NCBI RefSeq assembly: GCF_001908275.1
Contig: NZ_CP018620.1
Coordinates: 5,518,001-5,582,000 of the forward strand
DNA: 64,000 bases
Source: Paenibacillus xylanexedens
Lineage (GTDB): Bacteria; Bacillota; Bacilli; Paenibacillales; Paenibacillaceae
Reading direction: 5' to 3'
In this document: positions 6,604 to 15,661 of the stretch, piece after piece
How positions within the stretch are numbered: the first letter of the stretch is position 1
Layout of the letters: the number at the start of each line of letters is the position of its first letter
Notes under the pieces: generated by a model
Database searches by the model: none
What the model was told of the DNA's origin: nothing
Seen by the model: the letters and a program-made list of their open reading frames with translations, nothing else
Translations under genes and position numbers: made by a program

Positions 6604-9525
6604 TTAGTTTTTAATTAAATCCAGCGTCTCGTCAAACATTTGTTTCTGTTCCTCAATCTTGTTCTCATTACCGATCACGCAGCGCTGTTGCTGTTTAAGT
6701 ACGGCCGATAAAAGCTCAGCAAAACCGATAATGTCGCTTTCCTTTGTACTTAACACTTCGTCACGTTCCTGTTGTAGATCCGCTTCAGTCACATTCGACA
6801 GATAACACTCCAGCGAGAATGCACCTTCGCCATAAGGTGTCCTCGGCGTATCGAGATCCTGAATCGCACCAATGATATAACGCGTCATCTCCCGCTCGTC
6901 TGCCCGGAAATCTTTCAAATATTGCGGTATTTCTTCATATACTTTGTACGTTTTATCCAGGTTCGGATCACGATACGATGCAACGTAGCTGTCTCCGTTC
7001 CGTCTGAAGCCTGACATACAGCCATAAGCTCCACCTTTGGCGCGGATATTGGTCCACAAGTAATCCAGAGACAGTATCCCCTGCAAGACCCGTAGTGAAC
7101 CTGTGTATTGATATCCTTTGTTGATATAATTGCCCGTTTGCACCACATACTGCACCTCTGAAGGAGAACGGAATCCTTCCTTATGAGTAGCCGGTGTGAA
7201 CGTAAACTCTTCCTTGGCAACCTCATGTGTAAACAGCTTCGCTTTCAGGTCGGATACCTGTTGCTCCAGTCCTTCATATCCCTGCTCATCGGCAGTATAG
7301 CTGACAAGCAAGTTCTCCGGTCTGAAAATATACCCCGTCAACTCTTGCAGACTGGAAGATAACTCTTCTTTTCTCGCCTCAAAGTTCGCCTGAAGATCCT
7401 CAAGCCACTGGTAAAACGCGATACCACTCACAGCTTCTCTGAAATCCGCAACCGCTGAATGTTTGGACGAAGACCGGCCAATTCCTGCTGAATGTCCACT
7501 ATTGATCAGATTACGTTGCAGATTACCTTTCATTTGAGAGATGATCTCATACAATCGCTTCGAATTATCGAATTGGGAAGTGAACACGATTTCTTTGATC
7601 ATATCAAAGGCAAATCCAAGCTTGTCATACAACACTTTCGCGTTGAACTCATAAGTAGCCTTGAATTCATTGTGCTTATGCGCGTTAGCATAAGATCCAA
7701 TCCCGCTATGAATACCACCTGAATGGATATGGATTTCATTGGACAATTCATTGAACGAGTAGTTTTGAGTATCCACGTAACCCAACACATTTTTCAGCAA
7801 TCCTGCATACGGCAGGAGATGACGTGGCACTTCTTTGATATCAAACAGCAGTCTCAGATAACCAATTCCGTTGGTGTAGAGGTTATGATGGAGAATGGTT
7901 GTGCCGTCGACCTGGTTCACCGTTTGATGCAACGTAGAGACCTTCGGTTCAATATCTTCGATCGATAACGTCGGGATGACCTGCTGCTGCTCTTTGGTTG
8001 AAGGTGTATTCTGATACTCGGCGAGAGCTTCCGTTTTCTGAATCAACGTCTGAACTTCTTCCTCACTAAGACCAGCCTGAATAGTTTTCAGACGTTCTTT
8101 CAACGCTTCCTCCTTGCGTGAGTTCAGCCCCTTATCCGGGGTAAGCGCCACAAAAGAAGTATGTGTGTTTTGTAATAAATACTTCTCGATCAATTGTTCG
8201 AAGTAACCCTCGTTCATTTTTGTCCGCAGCTCAGCAAATACGTCATTGGCCTCCAAATGGGTGAAAGGTGCATCTTCATCGTACAACCAGCTTTGCAGGG
8301 AAGAGAATCCGTAGATCAGGCCCTTCGGCATTCTGCCATAGTCCGCTTCCCTGTGATTGAACTCATATGAGTTAATCCCTGCGAGTAGCGCTTTAGGATC
8401 AAAACCTTCTTTTACCACACGCTCAAGCACTTCTTTGACCGTTCCCAGGAAATCCTCTTTGCTAGACAGATTGCTCTTCTTCAGTCCCACAGTGAATACA
8501 GGTTGATACAGACTGTCATCATAGGAACCGTAGACGTCCTTCGCAATGCCCTTATCCAGCAACGCCTGCTTCAGTACCGCTCCCGGAGCGTTCAGCAGTG
8601 CATATAACAAAATTTGGAACGAGATGTTCAGTTCCTTATCCAGACTTGTGCCGATCACCGCGTTATAGGTTAAGAAGCTGTTATCCACTTCCGATTCCGT
8701 ACTTCCCGCAGAGTAAGTCTTAACCGTGTCTACCCGTTCTGCAAAGGCAGGTTGAAGTTGAATGGCCGAATCAATCTCAATTCGATCATATGCACTCAGA
8801 TAGTTTTCATCCAGCCATTGCAGCTTCTCTTCCATGTCCATATCGCCGTAGAGATAGATGTAACTGTTGGAAGGATGATAGTATCTCGTGTGGAAATCCA
8901 GCAACCCCTGATAAGTCAGATCCAGGATAGCTTCCGGGAACCCGCCAGACTCGGAGGAGTACGTAGTATCCGGGAAAAGGGAGTTCAGCACTTCTCTGCG
9001 CACCATTCGTTCCGGTGAAGAAAAGGCACCCTTCATCTCGTTATATACAACTCCGTTGTAGGTTAACTCATCATCTGCAGAGGTCAGATTGTAGTTCCAG
9101 CCCTCTTGCAAAAATATCTTTTCATTCTCATAAATATTCGTATTCAATACCGCATCCAGATATATATCCATCAGGTTATGGAAATCATGGTCATTACGAC
9201 TCGCGATCGGGTAGATCGTCTTATCGGGATACGTCATGGCGTTAAGGAATGTATTCAATGAACCTTTCAGCAACTCAACAAAAGAATCCTTGGCCGGAAA
9301 TTTCTTGGACCCACAGAGCACGGAGTGTTCGAGGATATGGGCTACCCCTGTATCATCTTCCGGAGGTGTGCGGAAACCGATACTGAATACTTTGTTGTCG
9401 TCCTGATTGGACAAAAGTACAATTTTGGCTCCGGATTTCTGATGTTCCAACAGATACGCATCCGATTTCAGTTCTTCGATTCTGCGCTCCTGTAACACCT
9501 TGTATGGCTTAAGCTGTTTCAACAT
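6604..9525 (-). CDS. M16C (presequence-protease/insulinase-like) zinc metallopeptidase
   Basis: A 973-residue cytosolic enzyme that would degrade short peptides in an enclosed chamber. The inverted zinc motif HILEH is at residues 63-67, followed by the downstream glutamate region around EGWNYNL and NEMKGAFSS. The length and the internal duplication-like layout of four roughly 230-residue domains suit family M16C (PreP/CYM1/falcilysin). The start at 9525 was chosen because GGAGG lies ten bases upstream; the earlier ATG at 9546 overlaps that site. It is monocistronic. Confidence 0.93.
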   Translation of the reverse strand: MLKQLKPYKVLQERRIEELKSDAYLLEHQKSGAKIVLLSNQDDNKVFSIGFRTPPEDDTGVAHILEHSVLCGSKKFPAKDSFVELLKGSLNTFLNAMTYPDKTIYPIASRNDHDFHNLMDIYLDAVLNTNIYENEKIFLQEGWNYNLTSADDELTYNGVVYNEMKGAFSSPERMVRREVLNSLFPDTTYSSESGGFPEAILDLTYQGLLDFHTRYYHPSNSYIYLYGDMDMEEKLQWLDENYLSAYDRIEIDSAIQLQPAFAERVDTVKTYSAGSTESEVDNSFLTYNAVIGTSLDKELNISFQILLYALLNAPGAVLKQALLDKGIAKDVYGSYDDSLYQPVFTVGLKKSNLSSKEDFLGTVKEVLERVVKEGFDPKALLAGINSYEFNHREADYGRMPKGLIYGFSSLQSWLYDEDAPFTHLEANDVFAELRTKMNEGYFEQLIEKYLLQNTHTSFVALTPDKGLNSRKEEALKERLKTIQAGLSEEEVQTLIQKTEALAEYQNTPSTKEQQQVIPTLSIEDIEPKVSTLHQTVNQVDGTTILHHNLYTNGIGYLRLLFDIKEVPRHLLPYAGLLKNVLGYVDTQNYSFNELSNEIHIHSGGIHSGIGSYANAHKHNEFKATYEFNAKVLYDKLGFAFDMIKEIVFTSQFDNSKRLYEIISQMKGNLQRNLINSGHSAGIGRSSSKHSAVADFREAVSGIAFYQWLEDLQANFEARKEELSSSLQELTGYIFRPENLLVSYTADEQGYEGLEQQVSDLKAKLFTHEVAKEEFTFTPATHKEGFRSPSEVQYVVQTGNYINKGYQYTGSLRVLQGILSLDYLWTNIRAKGGAYGCMSGFRRNGDSYVASYRDPNLDKTYKVYEEIPQYLKDFRADEREMTRYIIGAIQDLDTPRTPYGEGAFSLECYLSNVTEADLQQERDEVLSTKESDIIGFAELLSAVLKQQQRCVIGNENKIEEQKQMFDETLDLIKN

Positions 9526-9580
9526 AAACTTGAGTCCTCCGTCCATAAGATTGTTTTATTGGTTTTGTGACTCTACATAA

Positions 9581-9664
9581 GTTCAAATATGTTTATTTAC
9601 ACGGGCACTCCGATGACAGAACAACAGCTGTCCTCTCCGTTATCGTGTAAATGTGTAGTTGAAC
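9581..9664. repeat. Palindromic intergenic repeat, family A, copy 2 (short form)
   Basis: An 84-base version of the element at 2493-2707. It has the GTTCAAATAT...TTTACAC left end, the shared CGATGACAGAACAAC block and the GTGTAAATGTGTAGTTGAAC right end, but lacks the middle. It lies upstream of the M16 peptidase gene. The rest of the 9526-10219 gap holds a terminator, tRNA-Leu and a second terminator. Confidence 0.7.
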
Positions 9665-9847
9665 CTATATCGTTCAGCAAGGTAGAGGTAATATATGCCT
9701 ACGGATAGTATACACCATTGTTCCGTCTCTTCATAAAAGTCAGATAAATGTACCTTCTGATATGTATTATGCAGGGTTTATGTTTATGAGCTGCATGGTG
9801 ATGTGGTCTGCAATGAAGTGACATTGATATTACAGAACATAAAAAAA

Positions 9848-9884
9848 GATCGCATGCAGCTTGGTTAACAAGCGTCATACGATC
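9848..9884 (-). terminator. Terminator of tRNA-Leu
   Basis: A long hairpin with arms 9848-9863 and 9869-9884 (GATCG...CTTG / CAAG...CGATC), followed on the minus strand by seven T, 15 bases beyond the tRNA. Confidence 0.85.
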
Positions 9885-9898
9885 TTTCTTTTTAAGAT

Positions 9899-9983
9899 GC
9901 CGAGGACCGGGATCGAACCGGTACGGTAGTCACCTACCGCAGGATTTTAAGTCCTGTGCGTCTGCCAATTCCGCCACCCCGGC
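9899..9983 (-). tRNA. tRNA-Leu, anticodon UAA
   Basis: 85 bases that fold as a class II tRNA with a variable arm. The acceptor is GCCGGGG/CCTCGGC, the D region is GGCGGAATTGGCAGACGC, the anticodon stem-loop is CAGGACTTAAAATCCTG and the T arm contains GGTTCGATCCC. CCA is not encoded directly. Confidence 0.97.
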
Positions 9984-10075
9984 AGGATTATGTATTTCTT
10001 GGCGACAAGAAATATCTTACCATGAACTAATTAACTTTGCAACACTTTTATTAAAAATAATAAAAAAAATGAAAC

Positions 10076-10132
10076 AGGCACTGCAAGCGTCAGCTCACAG
10101 TGCCTAGAAAGTCCGAGTTGCGGTCCCGGACT
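10076..10132 (-). terminator. Terminator region of the stress-protein-like gene
   Basis: Two stems are present: AGGCACTG (10076-10083)/CAGTGCCT (10098-10105), followed on the minus strand by a T-rich tract, and AGTCCG/CGGACT at 10110-10132. Confidence 0.75.
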
Positions 10133-10219
10133 TCCGGTAAACCAATCTATATTAAGGGAGGTGTGAGATAAGAATACCTCCCCAACATTAAAGAAACCTA
10201 AAATCAGCCTTAAATTAAA

Positions 10220-10669
10220 CTAAAAAAGTAAAATAGGTCGAACACGAGCCGCTTCTTCCTCACTGCACTCCACGATAACCAAGATATGGTCCTTTAACAG
10301 CCAATCTTCGTAATACCGCGCATCCTCCTCCGAGATCCCCGCTTCAGTCAGTGTAAGCACCAAATCATCGGTCTCACTTCCAATCTCATTACCAGCGAGT
10401 CTGCGCACTGCATTTCCGATCGACATCGTCTGATCCATCCGCTTCCCCAGACCAGCCAATATGCCTTTCAGAGCGCCAAAGGCACCATCTGTTCCGGCAC
10501 CCTTCAAAGGTTTGGGCAGCCCCGTCTTTTCGCTCACCAGCTCCAGATTGAGCTGTTCCTTCGCCACCGCTCCCAAATATTTATCCTTGATGCCTTCCTC
10601 TTTCACCTTATTCAGCATAATTATAGCCTCGTTCTCGGTACGGGCCAGCCCAATAATCAATTGTGTCAT
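10220..10669 (-). CDS. General stress protein 17M/YflT-like domain protein
   Basis: A 149-residue cytosolic protein. The first 35 residues (QLIIGLARTENEAIIMLNKV then EEGIKDKYLGAVA) resemble the N-terminal fold of the YflT/general-stress 17M family. The middle has a Gly/Ala-rich stretch (GAGTDGAFGALKGILAGLGKR), and the end (GISEEDARYYEDWLLKDHILVIVEC) resembles the second half of such proteins. GGAGGGGA precedes the ATG. Function is unknown even in relatives, where expression follows general stress. A sigma-B-type promoter was not identified. Confidence 0.65.
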   Translation of the reverse strand: MTQLIIGLARTENEAIIMLNKVKEEGIKDKYLGAVAKEQLNLELVSEKTGLPKPLKGAGTDGAFGALKGILAGLGKRMDQTMSIGNAVRRLAGNEIGSETDDLVLTLTEAGISEEDARYYEDWLLKDHILVIVECSEEEAARVRPILLF

Positions 10670-10876
10670 TCCGTTCCCCTCCTTTTACCCTAATATAACC
10701 CCGTAATCCCCATTCAAAAACGGATCATCCACAGCTAAGACAAATCACCTAGAAGAATGTTGATTTCTCTTCTGGAAATCTATACCTAGTTCTGATAGAC
10801 TAGATAAAGAAGACAAATTAACCATTGAAAACATTGACATATGGATTTAACATCTCATAATCAGGAGCAATGACTT

Positions 10877-11101
10877 ATGAAAAAAGAGGTAGAAATTGCC
10901 ATCCGGCGCAAGCAACAGATCATGGTTCGTAATACAAGTGGTCAGACGGTAACCGGATTTCCCGAGCGTACCGCTGATACATCCATTCTCTCCTTACGTA
11001 CGGTTCACGGCAGTCTGTGGATACCGTTTGATGAGGTTGAACATGTTACGCGTCTGTTAAGCATCCGTTCTCATCATTTAAGCGGAATGCAACTCGTTTA
11101 G
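10877..11101 (+). CDS. Small conserved-looking protein, possible SH3-like fold, unknown function
   Basis: A 74-residue basic protein. I do not recognise the family. The segment SILSLRTVHGSLWIPFDEVEHVTRLL resembles the HG-x-x-IPFDE-V motif of YolD-like proteins, so a small beta-barrel is plausible. CAGGAG is 10 bases before the ATG. It is followed by a strong bidirectional hairpin, which supports a real transcription unit. Confidence 0.55.
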   Translation: MKKEVEIAIRRKQQIMVRNTSGQTVTGFPERTADTSILSLRTVHGSLWIPFDEVEHVTRLLSIRSHHLSGMQLV

Positions 11102-11180
11102 TCGGCTCTGTAATCCTAGAAACTCCAGTTCCCGTATAGATACGTTAACTAGATCTATTTATGCCAGCACTTTACACCAA

Positions 11181-11208
11181 AAAACCAGACGCATGCACGT
11201 CTGGTTTT
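11181..11208. terminator. Bidirectional terminator
   Basis: Perfect arms AAAACCAGACG (11181-11191) and CGTCTGGTTTT (11198-11208). It separates the plus-strand small gene from the minus-strand nuclease gene. Confidence 0.85.
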
Positions 11209-11295
11209 TCTCTTCTACTTATCCTGTACCACGCTGCCACTGACCTCACAACAAAGGCCTTACAATCCTTATTTCTGCCCAACCATATCCTGTTG

Positions 11296-11778
11296 TTACT
11301 TCACTACAAACTTCACTCGTGTTCCATCCGGATATGTACTTAACTGATTCCCTACCCATGAACCTGCACCACGATTATCCTTCGGGGTAATGTACTGGAT
11401 ATCTGCACCTGTTCCTCCCTCAGCACACATCGCCATGGGCCACTCGTCACGATCCTTACCTTTTTTGACCGGAACACCCTTAAGTGATAGATCCCGATTG
11501 CCTTCCGCTCCATTACGATTAATGGTGCATACATCCGAATGCCCTGCCTTGATAGCAGCTTTAATATGTTTGGCTGTTTCGGGATAACGCTCTGAAGGGA
11601 ACGTAATGGTATGGTCTACACTCTTATTAGTCCCACCGAATGGATTAGGTATCTCCTCGGGCCATTCTCCCCCAGCCCAGGCGTAGAGGGCTACCAGCAG
11701 CATTGCTACCAGCGTCAGTACCTGCTTTTTGAAACCTTGTTTGCCTTTACGCTTTCTTCTTGTGCGTCTCTTACTCAT
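11296..11778 (-). CDS. NucA/NucB-type deoxyribonuclease, membrane-anchored or secreted
   Basis: A 160-residue protein. After a very basic start there is a hydrophobic segment at about 19-36, so it is exported or anchored. The mature part carries the family signature [10 protein letters not shown] (109-118) with the metal-binding Glu, and [11 protein letters not shown] (135-145). In Bacillus, NucA nicks DNA during uptake and NucB degrades DNA of the lysed mother cell or biofilm; context does not decide between them here. Start ATG 11778 is preceded by GGGGGAG. Two cysteines (84, 118) could pair outside the cell. Confidence 0.85.
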   Translation of the reverse strand: MSKRRTRRKRKGKQGFKKQVLTLVAMLLVALYAWAGGEWPEEIPNPFGGTNKSVDHTITFPSERYPETAKHIKAAIKAGHSDVCTINRNGAEGNRDLSLKGVPVKKGKDRDEWPMAMCAEGGTGADIQYITPKDNRGAGSWVGNQLSTYPDGTRVKFVVK

Positions 11779-11852
11779 GCTGTGTCTCCCCCATTCAACA
11801 CTTGCATTATAACAGAACGCCCGTTCGTAAAACAATCCAATACAATAAAAAA

Positions 11853-11874
11853 ACAGCCGAGACCGCCCGGCTGT
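11853..11874 (-). terminator. Terminator of the LOV kinase gene
   Basis: Stem ACAGCCG / CGGCTGT, followed on the minus strand by seven T, just after the stop at 11888. Confidence 0.85.
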
Positions 11875-11887
11875 CCTGCTTGATTGA

Positions 11888-13036
11888 TTATCCTACATTG
11901 GGAATGGCCTGTTGGCGCAGCAAGGGCAGTGTCACCTCAAACTGTGTGCCTTTCCCTTCTGTACTCTCCACCGAAATCTGACCATTCATCAGTTCCAGCA
12001 GTTCTTTGCAGATGGTCAGACCAAGACCACTTCCGCCAAATCGGCGCGCATGGGAGATGTCGGTCTGGGTAAATGCATCAAACAATTGTTCGATCTGATG
12101 CTGAGGAATGCCAATTCCCGTATCACGTACAGAGAATACCAATACAACGGTATCCATCAGTTGTTGCCTCACATCCACCTGTAACTGCACTTCACCTTGT
12201 TCAGTGAACTTGATCGCATTACTCAGCAAATTATCCAGTACCTGCCGAAGTCTTAGCGGATCACCGATAAGCACATCAGGAACATTCAAATCAGCATGAC
12301 AGAGCAGACGTATTTGTTTATTCTGCGCCGCAGGTTCATGTGTCTTCACAATCTGTTGAATCAGCTTCAGAGGTTGAAACTCAATGTTTTCAACATCCAT
12401 TTTGCCTCTGCCCAGTTTCGCCATATCCAGGCTATTGTTAATGATGTTCAGCAGCGCCTCACCTGATTGACGTGCAAGCTCCAGATATTCTGTCTGCTCA
12501 TCCGTAGTTTCACCCATACTGGCAAGTTCGATCATGCCCATAATGCCGTTAAGCGGGGTACGAAGCTCGTGATTCAGCTTGCCGATGAATTCCAACTGCC
12601 CTCTGCTGTTCATCTCAGCCATGGAAGTTGCGAACTTCAACTGCTGTTCGGCATACTTCCGTTCTGAAATATCGTATTGAATGCCTACAAAATATAAACA
12701 CTCTCCGGATTCATTAAAGATCGGATCAATATTCAGTTCGTTCCAGAACTTCTGACCACTTTTTGTATAATTTAAAATATCAATCTTAATGGATTGTTGT
12801 TTCTTTAATGCATCACGAATCTGCATTACCGTTTCGGGGTCTGTATCCTGCCCTTGCAAAAATCGGCAATTGTGTCCGACAGACTCTTCATACGTGTATC
12901 CTGTCAGTTGGGTAAAGTGTTCGTTTACATACATGAGCGGAAGCTCAGGCAAGGTAGCATCGACCACCGTCACGGAGGATTTCACTTTCGAGATGATAAA
13001 TTCCCATTGTAATGAGAGTTGATTATGTTGGCTCAT
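11888..13036 (-). CDS. LOV-domain (blue-light) sensor histidine kinase
   Basis: A soluble 382-residue kinase. Residues about 15-125 are a PAS fold of the LOV class: GHNCRFLQ at 54-61 supplies the flavin-adduct cysteine Cys57, and the flavin contacts Asn89, Asn99 and Gln120 are all present, followed by the DISERK linker. HisKA follows with the phospho-acceptor His156 in [10 protein letters not shown]. HATPase_c shows [18 protein letters not shown] and GGSGLGL. Every catalytic box is intact. AAGGAGG lies before ATG 13036, and the product resembles YtvA-like and bacterial LOV kinases in its sensor half. No response regulator is adjacent, so its target is elsewhere. No membrane segments. Confidence 0.92.
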   Translation of the reverse strand: MSQHNQLSLQWEFIISKVKSSVTVVDATLPELPLMYVNEHFTQLTGYTYEESVGHNCRFLQGQDTDPETVMQIRDALKKQQSIKIDILNYTKSGQKFWNELNIDPIFNESGECLYFVGIQYDISERKYAEQQLKFATSMAEMNSRGQLEFIGKLNHELRTPLNGIMGMIELASMGETTDEQTEYLELARQSGEALLNIINNSLDMAKLGRGKMDVENIEFQPLKLIQQIVKTHEPAAQNKQIRLLCHADLNVPDVLIGDPLRLRQVLDNLLSNAIKFTEQGEVQLQVDVRQQLMDTVVLVFSVRDTGIGIPQHQIEQLFDAFTQTDISHARRFGGSGLGLTICKELLELMNGQISVESTEGKGTQFEVTLPLLRQQAIPNVG

Positions 13037-13242
13037 GCCTTCCTCCTTCATCTCACACACATTAATGTTTATATATTCTGCAATCGTACATTATAAGGAG
13101 AGAAAACTAACCAGTCGGAATGTGTTGATATTAAATCAATATATTTTAATTGTAACATAGTTATTCAAGTCATGTGGTTCTTGGGTAATAGTTGATAACT
13201 AACATTCCACAATAACCTAACTACTCACCAGGAGGAACATAC

Positions 13243-13311
13243 ATGAAATTTCTGTTAATTATCATCATTATTATTTTGATTGTAGTCTTTTTTACCAGAC
13301 GCAAACGTTAA
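13243..13311 (+). CDS. 22-residue hydrophobic membrane peptide
   Basis: Begins MKFLL, continues as an almost pure Ile/Leu/Val/Phe helix and ends TRRKR. AGGAGG lies seven bases before the ATG. The positive C-terminus suggests one membrane span with the tail inside. Too short for family assignment. It stands just upstream of another small membrane protein gene on the same strand, probably cotranscribed. Confidence 0.55.
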   Translation: MKFLLIIIIIILIVVFFTRRKR

Positions 13312-13349
13312 AATAAGATCCGTTATGTAAGTGAGAAAGGAAGATGGGT

Positions 13350-13538
13350 ATGAGAACCCTCTTTTTTATATTCATGGTACTCTGTATCATCAATCTCTGT
13401 TTTCCAAAATTCGGCTGGTATCTGCGCTATGGCTGGATTTCCCAGGGTGAAGCCGAACCCAGCAGGCCTTATATGACTATGGTCAGAACGACCAGCCTGC
13501 TGATGTTGCTTATCGCCTTCACACTTGCTATGGCATGA
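13350..13538 (+). CDS. Small membrane protein, DUF6199-like
   Basis: About 62 residues with two hydrophobic segments (about 3-20 and 44-60). Between them is the loop FPKFGWYLRYGWISQGEAEPSRPY. The W-Y-L-x-x-G-W and A-E-P-S pattern is that of the uncharacterised DUF6199 family of Firmicutes. ATG 13350 is better placed relative to AAAGGAAG than the ATG six bases upstream. A terminator follows. Confidence 0.65.
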   Translation: MRTLFFIFMVLCIINLCFPKFGWYLRYGWISQGEAEPSRPYMTMVRTTSLLMLLIAFTLAMA

Positions 13539-13558
13539 ACTATAGGCATTAGAAGATG

Positions 13559-13581
13559 ACTGCCCTGTTGGGCAGTTTTTT
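13559..13581 (+). terminator. Terminator of the small membrane protein genes
   Basis: Stem ACTGCCC/GGGCAGT with a four-base loop and six T on the plus strand. Confidence 0.9.
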
Positions 13582-13677
13582 GTGATGAAATGACGGGAAA
13601 ATGATAACTTTGTTTGTGGTGCAATGATGACAATGCCCGTAGTATAGATATATCGTTTCGGAAAGGACATCATTGGC

Positions 13678-14901
13678 ATGAACATCGCATTTTATCCGTA
13701 CTGGGCCGCCAAAACGCTGCTCTCGCTTATTAATGTCATATATATCATGGTCATTACTACATTTATATACGGTCTCACTGGATCGGTACTCTCTGCTGCA
13801 ATGTTTCCACTGATTCAGATCATTGCACGCATAATAGCAGGTCTCACTTTGCCATTACTTGTGAACCGTTTCCCATTCTCCAGACTATTGATCAGCATTT
13901 CCATAGCCAAAACATTAATCATGACCTGTATAGCCATTTCGTTGAATCACTTGATTTCACAACTGCCGCTTCTATTGCTCGGAGTGATTGTACTATCCTT
14001 CTTGGACGGATGGGAAACTCCGTTACTGAAGACTTTAACGCCACGATTGGTTCAAGGTGAAGACCTTATAAAAGCAAATAGCCTACTATCTTTCTCCAAT
14101 CAGACTGTAACCATTGTCGGTTACGCCATGACGGGATTCGCCGTGATGAACTGGGGGGCGTCACAGACCTTCTGGGCAGCTACAAGCCTGTCCTGGGCCG
14201 TTCTGATCTTCATGATTGCCATGGGCTCGCTCACACGGAATGTAGAACAACCTCAGAAATCTGCTGTATCGCGGAATGTATTGAGGGAAGGTTGGAGTAT
14301 ACTTTGGAAGAATCCAACCTTACGACTGATTACGCTTATGGACATTGCCCAGGCTCTTGCGGGTTCCATCTGGATCGGAGCTGTTACGCTAGCCTTTGCA
14401 AAAGAAGCTCTGGGACGAGGAGAAGGTTGGTGGGGACTCATGAACTCGAGTTACGCTGCTGGAACCATGCTTGGAGGTATTCTGGCTCTTGCACTAGCCA
14501 AACGTATTCAGAAGCATCTAATCGCTAGTATGACCATGGGTTCTCTTCTCTTCAGCCTACTGACCGTCGTTTATGGTCTAAACAACCTGCCATGGCTCGC
14601 TCTGGTGTTATGCATACTCAAGGGTCCAGTTCATCAGATTCGTGATGTGGCTCAGCAGACAGCGCTTCAGAACAGTGTACCTGTCGAATCCCTAAACAAG
14701 GTATACGCCACTCATGGCGTCCTGATATCCACCGTTATGAGTGTATCCATAGTCATCTTTGGTCTAGTCGCCGATCAACTGGGCGTTCGATGGGTATACC
14801 TTATCGGCGGAGCCTTGTTTATTGTGTCTGCGATATGCTCATTATCGTTGAGCAGGGTTCACAGGAACCAGCCCATTGCTAAACATACGAAAAATATGTA
14901 A
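13678..14901 (+). CDS. Major facilitator superfamily transporter
   Basis: A 407-residue polytopic protein with about twelve hydrophobic segments and a central cytoplasmic break around residues 185-205 (SLTRNVEQPQKSAVSRN). The layout fits MFS drug or metabolite exporters of the enterobactin-exporter/MefA-like sort: an early FIYGLTGSVLSAAMFPLIQ and VLSFLDGWETPLLKTLTPRL in the first half. AAAGGA precedes the ATG with somewhat long spacing. It stands alone. Substrate cannot be deduced. Confidence 0.85.
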   Translation: MNIAFYPYWAAKTLLSLINVIYIMVITTFIYGLTGSVLSAAMFPLIQIIARIIAGLTLPLLVNRFPFSRLLISISIAKTLIMTCIAISLNHLISQLPLLLLGVIVLSFLDGWETPLLKTLTPRLVQGEDLIKANSLLSFSNQTVTIVGYAMTGFAVMNWGASQTFWAATSLSWAVLIFMIAMGSLTRNVEQPQKSAVSRNVLREGWSILWKNPTLRLITLMDIAQALAGSIWIGAVTLAFAKEALGRGEGWWGLMNSSYAAGTMLGGILALALAKRIQKHLIASMTMGSLLFSLLTVVYGLNNLPWLALVLCILKGPVHQIRDVAQQTALQNSVPVESLNKVYATHGVLISTVMSVSIVIFGLVADQLGVRWVYLIGGALFIVSAICSLSLSRVHRNQPIAKHTKNM

Positions 14902-14910
14902 ATCAAAAGA

Positions 14911-14932
14911 GACGAGCAACATTCTGCTCGTC
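14911..14932 (-). terminator. Terminator of the DUF1904 gene
   Basis: Stem GACGAGCA/TGCTCGTC, followed on the minus strand by TCTTTTGATTT, just past the stop at 14943. It may also slow plus-strand transcripts from the MFS gene. Confidence 0.65.
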
Positions 14933-14942
14933 CCTCACAATC

Positions 14943-15272
14943 TCAATCCAATCGATAATCTGTCAGCGGCCTGCCTTTTTTATAATACAAAGTAGGTGAC
15001 AATATATTGAAGAAAATATGCACATCCGGCATGTATGCTTCTTCCAAAATAGCTTGCACCGACGATGCAATCCGATTATGAATCTCCTGGTCACGTTGAA
15101 ACATCAGAATCTCTATAGAAGCCGGAGAAGGTGTTAGCGCTTGTACATCATGACGCTCTGCCTTCATTCTCTCTTTTGGAATATGAGTAATTAGGGCCAT
15201 CTGCTCTGTAATTTGGGGTACAACTTCCTCTAGCTGAGGACCAGTGAATCCTTTAAAGCGAATAAACGGCAT
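14943..15272 (-). CDS. DUF1904 family protein, tautomerase-like fold
   Basis: A 109-residue protein beginning MPFIRFKGF. Proline directly after the initiator Met is the catalytic residue in the tautomerase/MIF superfamily, to which DUF1904 is structurally related. The rest (PQLEEVVPQITEQM, then VQALTPSPASIEILMF and DVHIFFNILSP) fits DUF1904. The start at 15272 was chosen for that Pro and for a weak GAAGGGA ribosome site; 17 extra upstream codons are open but lack one. Activity not established. Confidence 0.75.
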   Translation of the reverse strand: MPFIRFKGFTGPQLEEVVPQITEQMALITHIPKERMKAERHDVQALTPSPASIEILMFQRDQEIHNRIASSVQAILEEAYMPDVHIFFNILSPTLYYKKGRPLTDYRLD

Positions 15273-15380
15273 TGCTATCCCTTCAATCTCTGTTAATAGT
15301 CTCTTATGTGATTTTAAGCACATTGTTTTCAGTTGTCAAATGTCATGGATGGCATATGTTGCTTCTTATAAACAGGAAAA

Positions 15381-15403
15381 GCCCCGCTGAAGTCTCAGCG
15401 GAG
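15381..15403 (-). terminator. Terminator of the second YjcZ-family gene
   Basis: Arms GCCCCGCTGA and TCAGCGGAGC form a strong stem, followed on the minus strand by TTTT, 28 bases past the stop. Confidence 0.8.
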
Positions 15404-15431
15404 CCACTGTTTGCACGTTTCTACACGTGAC

Positions 15432-15545
15432 TTACAGCCAGAAAGATTTTGTGATGATCACGAGCAGGATGAAAAGCACAAGAATTGCACTTGTAGAAGT
15501 CCATCCGCCACCAGCATTACAACAACCGTATCCAACTTGACTCAT
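15432..15545 (-). CDS. YjcZ-family tiny sporulation membrane protein (paralogue)
   Basis: 37 residues: MSQVGYGCCNAGGGWTSTSA followed by one hydrophobic helix and the ending TKSFWL. It has the same Gly/Cys head, the same Trp-Thr-Ser-Thr and the same ILVLFILLVII helix as the product at 1628-1756, so the two are paralogues. AAAGGAGG precedes the ATG. It has its own terminator. A sporulation role is inferred from the family. Confidence 0.8.
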   Translation of the reverse strand: MSQVGYGCCNAGGGWTSTSAILVLFILLVIITKSFWL

Positions 15546-15661
15546 TTGATTGGCCTCCTTTGAATTTCAAGGTATGCCATAACATATGCGTATTCCGTGC
15601 AAGTGACCGGGCGAATCGGCAAGTTCAACAGCCCATTCATCTGGGATCCATACCCGTTAAT

